Positions 56,906 to 64,000 of a stretch of 64,000 bases of DNA are shown piece by piece. This stretch comes from Apricaphanius iberus (taxonomy: Eukaryota; Chordata; Actinopteri; Cyprinodontiformes; Aphaniidae), in contig JAPXFQ010002159.1 of NCBI GenBank assembly GCA_028564705.1, positions 62,001 through 126,000 of the forward strand. Direction: 5' to 3'. The position numbers and the translations under genes were made by a program. Under the pieces are notes generated by a model. That model saw only the letters and a program-made list of their open reading frames with translations. It was not told where the DNA came from and ran no database searches. The number at the start of each line of letters is the position of its first letter. Positions within the stretch are counted from its first letter, which is position 1.

Positions 56906-57525
56906 GGTTAGTGATAATAGTAGTAGTAAAGTAATATTATATTTGAGAAAATGTCTGAGAAAATAATATAGCCTGCTTATTATTCTATTCAATGTTACTT
57001 GAAGTGCTTGCAGCCGCCAGAGCAACGTTCCCGGTCACATAATAGTAGCAGTTGTAATAATAATAATAACAAGTATTAGTAATCTTCTCCTGTTCATGGT
57101 TTCTTCCTGCCCAGAGGTGTGAGAAAGATGCCACCAAAAAGAAAATCCAATCAGCAGATTCTGGAAGGCTTCTTAAAGAAGAAAAGTGGTCAGTTTAAAT
57201 GATTCAGAGTAGTTATAAGATTCTGTATTCATCCTAAAAGGGACATTCATTGTTCAAATCAAAACATTTTCAGATTTTTTTATTTTAATGGTGGCATTTT
57301 AATGTACACCTACAAGTATTATATTGTTGCTGCTGCAATATTTTAAATTGGGCATGGACTCTGATCCTGAATGGGAAGATAGTGACAACAGTGAAGTTGA
57401 TTAAGGAGCAGAATGGACATATGAAACCATTAAGTTTATCATTTATGTTGGAAACGTCTTTTATTTAAGAGTATTTTTATTTTATTTGTATACATATTCT
57501 GTTGTTTACGACAAAGTTAATAAAT
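56906..57525. other. Unassigned, with a short coding-like piece
   Basis: At 57128-57200 the plus strand reads MPPKRKSNQQILEGFLKKKS and then ends, and MDSDPEWEDSDNSEVD lies at about 57355. Both look like parts of a charged N-terminal protein region, as in some hAT transposases, but this is not enough for a call. Confidence 0.25.
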
Positions 57526-58224
57526 CAGGGTTCCTACACACTGCCAATGTCAAAATTCCATACTTTTTCCAGACCTAAATTTCCAGACTGAAATTTCAAT
57601 AAACCTATGCGTCACGTCAAGAAATTATGGAACTGATCATTTGTTTAGATTACTTAGAATATGTTGTTGTTGCCAAAAACATTCTGGACAATTTCATCTA
57701 CTTCAAAAAGGAGACGGGGCCAGCAAAATAGTCGCTGAAGATTAGCGCTACCAGGTAGCGGCTAGCCAGGAGAAACACTCCTCACTGAAAGTCCGAAACC
57801 ATTTCTTCCTCTCAGTACAGACAAATTCATGGCTTCTCCAGAGCCTTCGCTATTGACACTGTCCTGACCAATCACAGGGGGACAGTGTCGTGACAATAGT
57901 CTCACCTGATTGGTTAATCATTCTCTCTTTCTTTTCTTTTTTTTTTTTAAATCAAGCGATGCCAACTCAGCCTGGCCTCCTCACCAGACAACAGAGTGCA
58001 GTACCATGTTTTCAACGCTCATTTCCAATGTAACTTTGATAGGGGCGCTGTTTTACACATTATAAAACGCTCAATAATGAATGAAGAGAAGAGGAGGAGA
58101 TGACAGACAGATTACGTAAACGGTTTTAAAAAAAGGGTTTATTAAATTAGTTATATTCTGAAAAAGTGAGGATGCCTGGCCTCCGTAATAAAACGCCACT
58201 GTAGAACAGTGCGTAGGAACCCTG
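57526..58224. mobile_element. Inverted-repeat DNA element, CAGGGTTCCTAC family
   Basis: 699 bp from CAGGGTTCCTACACACTG to CAGTGCGTAGGAACCCTG, with well matched inverted ends. ATAAAT lies outside both ends (57520-57525 and 58225-58230), which may be a 6-bp target-site duplication or the inner part of a longer one. No transposase frame; poly(T) inside. Confidence 0.7.
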
Positions 58225-58408
58225 ATAAATGCACATGAATATCGTGCTGTTACTTACATTTACATTATATAGTCAGTCCCCCCCCCAAACTGGCTACTTT
58301 CATATTATTGCTGGCTAGTCTGTGTCTATGTGGAAAGCCCTGTTTGTACCTTATATTTTGTATATTTAACCAGCTTGCTTAAATGTTTATTCATCTCCCT
58401 CTTTCTCT

Positions 58409-61236
58409 CAGAATCAGCTTTAATGACACATACAAGGAATTTGACTCCAGTACAGAACTTAAATAAGTGAAATAAAAAAAGAAATACAAATAAATAATAA
58501 AGGATAATATATACACCAAACCAGGGTTATTGTACAGTGAGTATATACAGCAGTGCAGACTTATAGTTTATTGTTCATGTGAATGGACTCACACTCAGTG
58601 ACTACTCAGAGTTCATCAGAGCGACAGCCTGGGGGAAGAAACTGTTCTTGTGTCGTGTGGTTTTGGCGTACAAAGATCTGTAACGCCGGCCTTAGGGGAG
58701 GAGCCTAAACAGATTGTGACCAGGGTGTGAGGGGTGTGGTGATTTTTCTGGCCCGCTTCCTGACCCCGGCCCGGAATAGGTCCTCAATGGAGGGAAGATC
58801 AGTACATATGATCCTCTCTGAGGACCTGACTGTTCTGTGCAGTCTGTCCTTGTCTTGCCTGGTGGCAGATCCGAACAAGACAGAGATGGATGAGGTCAGG
58901 ACAGACTGGACTATTGCTGTGTAAAAGATGGTCAGCAGTTCCTGAGGCAAGTTGAACTTTCTGAGCTGACGCAGAAAGTATAGCCTTTGCTGGGCCTTCT
59001 TTCTTATTCAGTTAATAAATCGAGGTCCACTTCAGGTCCCGTGTGATGGTGGATCCTAGGAACCTGAAAGACTCCACTGTGGGGACTGGCCTGTTGGTGA
59101 TTATTAGAGATGTTGATGGGGGTCTTTTCCTAAAGTCCACTGTCATCTCCACAGTTTTGAGCGGGTTTAGCTCCAGGTGGTTCTGACTGCACCAGAGGAC
59201 CGACTGTTCCACCTCCCTTCTGTGTGCAGACTCGTCGCCGTCACGGATGAGTCCAATGACGGTGGTGTCATCTGCAAACTTCAGGAGTTTCACAGAAGGG
59301 TCCCTTGACGTGCAATCAGTGGTGGAAAGGGAGAAGAGCAGTGGGGAGAGAACTCGTCCCTGGGGGGCCGCCGATGCTGAGGGACCGGGTGCTGGATATG
59401 ATGTTACCCAGTTTCACCTGCTACCTCCTGTCAGTCAGGAAACTGGTAATCCACTGGCAGGTGGAGGGAGGCATGGTGAGCTGGGACAGTTTTTGGTGGC
59501 GGAGCTCTGGAACGATGGTGTTGAAGGCAGAGCTGAAGTCCACAAACAGGACCCGAGCGTAGGTACCTGCAGAGTCTAGGTGGTGCAGGATGTAGTGGAG
59601 AGCCATGTTGACTGCATCATCCACTGACCTGTTTGCTCTATAGGTGAACTGCAGGGGGTCTAGCAAGGGATCCGTGATGTCCTTCAGGTGGGTCAGCACC
59701 AGTCGCTCAAAGGATTTCATGACCACAGATGTCAGGGCGACTGGTCTGTAGTCATTTAATCCTGTGACAGGGGACTTCTTGGGAACCGGAATGATGGTGG
59801 AGCGTTTGAGGCAGGAGGGGACCCTCACACAGTTCTAGGGAGTTTTTGAAGATCTGAGTGAAGATGGGAGCCAGAATGTCAGCACAGACTTTCAGACCAC
59901 ACGGAGACACTCCATCAGGACATGATGCCTTCTTAATCCTCTGTCTCTGAAATAGTCGGCGCATATCCTGTTAGCAGATCGTCAGCGCAGGCAGGGGGTC
60001 AGGTATGGGGTGGTTTGGGGTGATGCTAGGCCATTTGTGGGCGGGGGCTCCCCACAGGGTGGGTTGGATGGTCTCCTATAGTTGGTAATGGTCTGCAGGC
60101 CCTTCCAAACTGCAGAAGAGTCGTTGGCAGAAAAACGCTCCATCAGCTTAACACCGTAGTTCCTTTTTTCTGCCTTGATCTCCTTTGTCAGCTTGTTCCT
60201 GGCCTGCTTGTACAGGTCCCGATCCCCACTCCTGTAGGCCTCCTCCTTGTCCTGGCGTAGCCGTCTCAGTTCTGCAGATAACCATGGTTTGTTGTTGTTG
60301 ACGTGCAGAAGGTTTTGGTCTGCACATACATGTCCTCACAAAAGCTGATGTAAGATGTCACAGTGTCAGTCAGTTCATCCAGATCTGAGGCTGCTGCTTC
60401 AAAGACGCTCCAATCAGTGCAGTCAAAGCAGGCCTGTAGCTTCATCTTTGAATCATCTGTCCATCTCTTCACAGTTCTTACTACAGGCTTAGCAGATTTC
60501 AGCTTCTGCTTGTAAGATGGGATGAGGTGGACCAGGCAGTGGTCAGAAAGTCCCAATGCAGCACAGGGGACAGAGCGATATGCATTCTTTATTGTAGTGT
60601 AGCAGTGGTCAAAAGTGTTCATGTCCCTGGTGGGACACGTCATGTGTTGTCTATATTTAGGCAGTTCAAGTTTGACATTTGCTCTATTAAAATCCCCGAG
60701 AATGATTAGCAGAGAGTCCGGGTGAGTTTTCTCCACGTCTGTGATCTGGTCGGCGAGGTGACGTAACGCCTCCGTTACACACGCCTGCGGTGGAATGTAT
60801 ACAGCGACCACCACAAACGAGGCGAACTCCCGTGGTTAATAAAATGGTTTACAGTTTATGAAAAAAGACTCTAGGTGAGGGCTGCATGTCTTCTTTAACA
60901 CTGTGACATCTGTACACCAACCTTCGTTTATGTAGAAGCACGGTCCTCCTCACTTTGACTTCCCAGACAGTTCTGCGCAGCGGTCCGCTCGGAACAGCTG
61001 GAAGCGCGGCAGCTGTAGTTCGCTGTCCGGGATGTGTTCACTGGACCAGGTTTCAGTGACGCAAAAGGCGGCAGAACGACGAAAGTCTGAGTTCTTGGAT
61101 AGGAGAAGGAGCAATTCTTCCATTTTATTAGACAGAGAGCAGACGTTCCCCAGATGTACGGATGGGAGAGCGGTGCGTTATCCCCGCTGCCGCAACTTAA
61201 CGAGCACTCCAGCTCGTTTCCCTCTCTTGTACTTTT
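58409..61236 (-). pseudogene. Rex1-like LINE (CR1 clade), nearly full but broken
   Basis: On the minus strand from about 61236: the endonuclease begins LGNVCSLSNKMEELLLLL, with CVTETW at 61047-61064, then YIPPQA, LIILGDFN and SDHCLVHL (60814-60266). After further fragments with CPDGVSP comes the reverse transcriptase: [30 protein letters not shown] (about 59520), KFADDTTVIGL (59247-59282), FRFLGSTI, and the C-terminal QELLTIFYTAIVQSV and SERIICTDLPS. The 3' UTR runs to about 58409 and ends in the inverse of AAAGCTGATTCTGA. At least five stops or frame changes, including after GKSK near 60955. It could not encode a working protein. Confidence 0.85.
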
Positions 61237-62155
61237 CAAAAATATTTTATGTTCAGTAAATCATGAAAACAATTTCCTGTAGTTTATCTGTTTACTTGCT
61301 GTTGACTTAGTGCACCTGACAGTCTATTACTACTTATATTGACTGTTTACTCAATAAAATAAATACTTTTTATGACTAAGCTTTTTCATATCTTTCATAT
61401 TCTATGTATTTTACTTACTGTATACACCACATTCAACTTTACTGCTCAATTCACATAGATGCTAAACTGTGTTTTGTGGTTTCAGTATTTGTTATTTTAG
61501 GTTAGTCAAGTTATTCAGAAACAAAATACAGCGTATATGACTAATATCTCTCGCTAGCATGACAATCATATTGAAGTAGAACTTCATATTGACAAGTAGA
61601 ACTTATTGTTTGCTAGATCCTTTTTAGTCTGGCTATAATGTGGAATTGTATGATACATTTATGGTTACCACATAAAATAAGTCAGATTTCACATATGTAA
61701 AAAATAAAATATTCAAATATTTATATGTTAATTTAGCCATGTTGAATTCAGTTTATTTACAGTAACATCTTTGTTCAAATGAAGACGAAAGTCTACAGTT
61801 CTGAATACTTCTTTTCTGCGGTCTGCGTATCTAGCTAAAGAGAGCATGAAAACTTGGGGCCCTGCACTCTGTGCAAATATACAGTATTTTGATGGAGCTA
61901 AATTTGTGCCTTTTCTCACTCATATCATTTTGTTTCCGTTCTCACAAAATAAAACAAGTCTGAAATACTGAGTGAAACGTGGCCCAGTAAAACTACCTTT
62001 TACCTTCGCTATCTTGAAGCTGACATCATGTTCGCTACGGCTCCACTAAAACCAAAATTGTGTTTCAAGCAAAGGCATGAGTGATGACTTGCCCACAGCT
62101 CTCCTTGCTGCTACTCCGTCACTTAACAGAGAGAGAGAGAAAAACCTCTCACTCG
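61237..62155. other. No gene seen
   Basis: AT-rich, with no recognised element. Short frames only. Confidence 0.35.
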
Positions 62156-62944
62156 TAGGGGTGTCACGATCTCCATTTTGTATCGAAATCCATCTAAATT
62201 ACGTTATGACCTTGCACATCGAAATTCAAAAGAGGATCGCAATCATCTCCTGCCATGTTTACATACTGTGTGTCCCACTGAGGACTCCGTAGCAACAGTT
62301 AGCAGACAACCGTCTCATCCCAAGGAATCACACATTGCATTTTCCCTAACAAGTAACTCACCAGTTCTCATACAACTCACAACACCTGGCAACATTTTAA
62401 CTTCCTGAATCACATCCCCTAGGAATCAGAGCACACGTCTACAGAGCACATTAGCTGATGCTAGTACGTAGCTATTAAGCTATAAACTAAACTAAGGCCA
62501 CGTCCACACAAAGCCGGGTAATGTCTTAAACGTATAATTATTTAGTCTACACCCCCCTATCGTCCACACTAACCCGGCGTCATTTAAGGTCTGTGGCCGG
62601 ATAACTATCGCTAGATGGCAGGCACCCTTTACTAATCATTTATGTTATTTAAACAATACTGTTACACTTTTATTGTAAATAATTTATTTCATTTTGACTA
62701 TTACTGCCTAATTTGATACATTACACAAGAATAATATAAATTGTCTTTTGAAGTAAGATTTACTGAACAAAATGTAATGAATAAAACCAATGATTGTAGA
62801 ATAGTCTAAAAATGACATAGGGTGCTGTAAATGTCAAAATAAAAATTGTAAAAAATAAAAAAAACGAGAATCGAATCATAACCCTAATATTGAAAATAAA
62901 ATCGAATCGAGGATTTGGTGAATTGTGACACCCCTACTTACTTG
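62148..62944. mobile_element. Non-autonomous hAT element with diverged TSD
   Basis: Element 62156-62936 (781 bp): TAGGGGTGTCACGATCTCC at the left, AATTGTGACACCCCTA at the right. The flanks CTCACTCG (62148-62155) and CTTACTTG (62937-62944) agree at six of eight positions, the two differences being C to T, so they look like an old 8-bp duplication. The left end and sub-terminal text match the ZBED-type element at 38493. A GTCCACACAAAGCCGGGTAA block at about 62503 resembles the MITE at 9302-9480. Confidence 0.8.
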
Positions 62945-63287
62945 ATATACTGTGACAAAGCACCACCCTTGAACTGAAAGTTGAGAGCTTCTGCCACTGG
63001 GATAGAGAACCATTCTAAGGGAATATGCAATTTTATTGGTTGGTAGCGTCACATGGGATGCTGTGCCGGCTGGATGGAGAAATGAAAGCAGACAAGCGCT
63101 ACAGCCCAATATTGCTTGTTAAAGGCAGATGAAAATAGCAATTCATACGTAAAATGTTCAACCAGTTTGCGTTCATCCATAAGCAGGGAAAATAATATTC
63201 CATTCAACTTTTTACCCCAATTTCCATGTGTTTTCAAAACTGGAAAATTGTTCTGTCATTTTCCAGGGAACCATGAACAAAAAAAAC
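62945..63287. other. No gene seen
   Basis: Short AT-rich frames and nothing recognisable between a hAT element and a dispersed repeat. Confidence 0.35.
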
Positions 63288-63722
63288 TCTTCCATGCAAA
63301 TTTGCATAATCTTATTTTAAAGATGGAGTGAATATATTGAGCTGCAGGTGGTGATTCTTTTTTAAGAATAAATACACTAATAATAATACGAATAATACTG
63401 GGGGAAAAAAAACTGTGCACTAAATTGGCATCAAATATGTGCGCACCATTAAGACAATACGTTTTTCCATCCTTCACATAAGCCATAGTCTGCAGAAAAA
63501 GGATGAAATTACATTTTAAAAAGGTATCTGTCAAGATGGGGTACTGTGTAGTTTTAAGCTAATCGTTAAACACTATGCTAAATTAGGTAGATTACTAAAC
63601 TGAAACAATTACTGTGAATTTACTGTTAAATCACTGTGGGTCTGCTGTGAGACTGAGAATAACCTGAGCCAGGACACTACAGCCAGGCGAATGTTATTCT
63701 TTTCTGACCTTGAGTGAGCAAT
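63288..63722 (+). repeat. Dispersed repeat, copy 2
   Basis: Matches 2776-3238 over about 430 bp with a small number of changes and gaps. It lacks the block with TTTGTAAACAAATTTGG present in copy 1. No frame or terminal repeat. The flanks of the two copies differ, so these are separate insertions rather than a segmental copy. Confidence 0.7.
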
Positions 63723-63943
63723 ACAAGAGACAACAGGCAGAGACAACAGAAAGTCAGACAAGTGAATGGCCTAAAAGACAGAATGGTATTAGGACACCAA
63801 CTGTTCTCATGTCACTGGTTTGAGTCATTTGAGGGATAGAGAACTGCTTAGAAGAAGTTTTGAGGGGTTGAAGTATCAATCCTTGAACGATGAAGCTCCT
63901 AAAAGCTAAAACATGGCAACAGTTAATTGGAAATAGTCAATTA

Positions 63944-63944
<1 letters not shown>

Positions 63945-63995
<51 letters not shown>
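63945..63995. repeat. TA microsatellite
   Basis: About 25 TA units near the end of the window. Confidence 0.95.
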
Positions 63996-63998
<3 letters not shown>

Positions 63999-64000
63999 TA

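Overview
The window looks like a transposon-rich, gene-poor stretch of a teleost fish chromosome. The evidence is the mix of element families: L2-like and Rex1/CR1-like LINEs, an RTE-like LINE, a Penelope-like element, PIF/Harbinger and several hAT families, a tRNA-headed SINE, chromovirus and endogenous-retrovirus remnants, all in AT-rich DNA with dinucleotide microsatellites. I could not identify any complete host gene. Family names come from recognising protein motifs and terminal sequences by eye; species cannot be fixed.

Layout. 1-3.4 kb: a decayed hAT (ZMYM1-type) transposase, a MITE and a dispersed repeat that recurs at 63.3 kb. 3.43-7.86 kb: the best-preserved element, an L2-like LINE with the end of ORF1, an uninterrupted endonuclease/reverse-transcriptase ORF2, and a 3' UTR that carries about 395 bp of antisense 28S rRNA sequence. 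8-14 kb: LINE tails, MITEs and nested Harbinger pieces (11.1-13.2 kb); three weak candidate host exons lie at 10.6-14.0 kb. 14.4-18.35 kb: a broken endogenous retrovirus (LTR-like region, gag, protease, start of pol). 18.4-19.4 kb: an array of direct and inverted repeats. 19.9-22.0 kb: two non-autonomous hAT elements, each with a perfect 8-bp target-site duplication.

22.7-30.3 kb: a Myb/SANT-type transposon gene, a SINE, two L1-like fragments on either side of a chromovirus integrase/chromodomain remnant, L2 tails and Harbinger debris. 30.4-33.0 kb and 41.2-42.8 kb: two copies of one long repeat, each interrupted by a different insertion (an unidentified 1-kb block in the first; a TA microsatellite and an LTR in the second). 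33.8-36.4 kb: a Tc1-like fragment, a Penelope-like reverse transcriptase on the minus strand and its terminal sequence with a hammerhead-ribozyme-like motif. 38.5-40.4 kb: ZBED-type hAT remains split by a SINE. 44-45.5 kb: an RTE-like 3' end and a Harbinger Myb-like fragment.

48.8-64 kb: a SINE, a 2.3-kb element with hAT-like ends, a retroviral-type polypurine tract and LTR, a minus-strand ZBED hAT, the 5' end of one LINE, an inverted-repeat element, a 2.8-kb Rex1-like LINE on the minus strand, a 781-bp hAT and the second copy of the 2.8-kb repeat.

The elements do not form a joint pathway. The layout records repeated insertion of transposons into older transposons. Autonomous elements (L2, Penelope, ERV, hAT, Harbinger) left coding remnants, and short non-autonomous elements have only termini. 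Only the L2 ORF2 still looks translatable from end to end.
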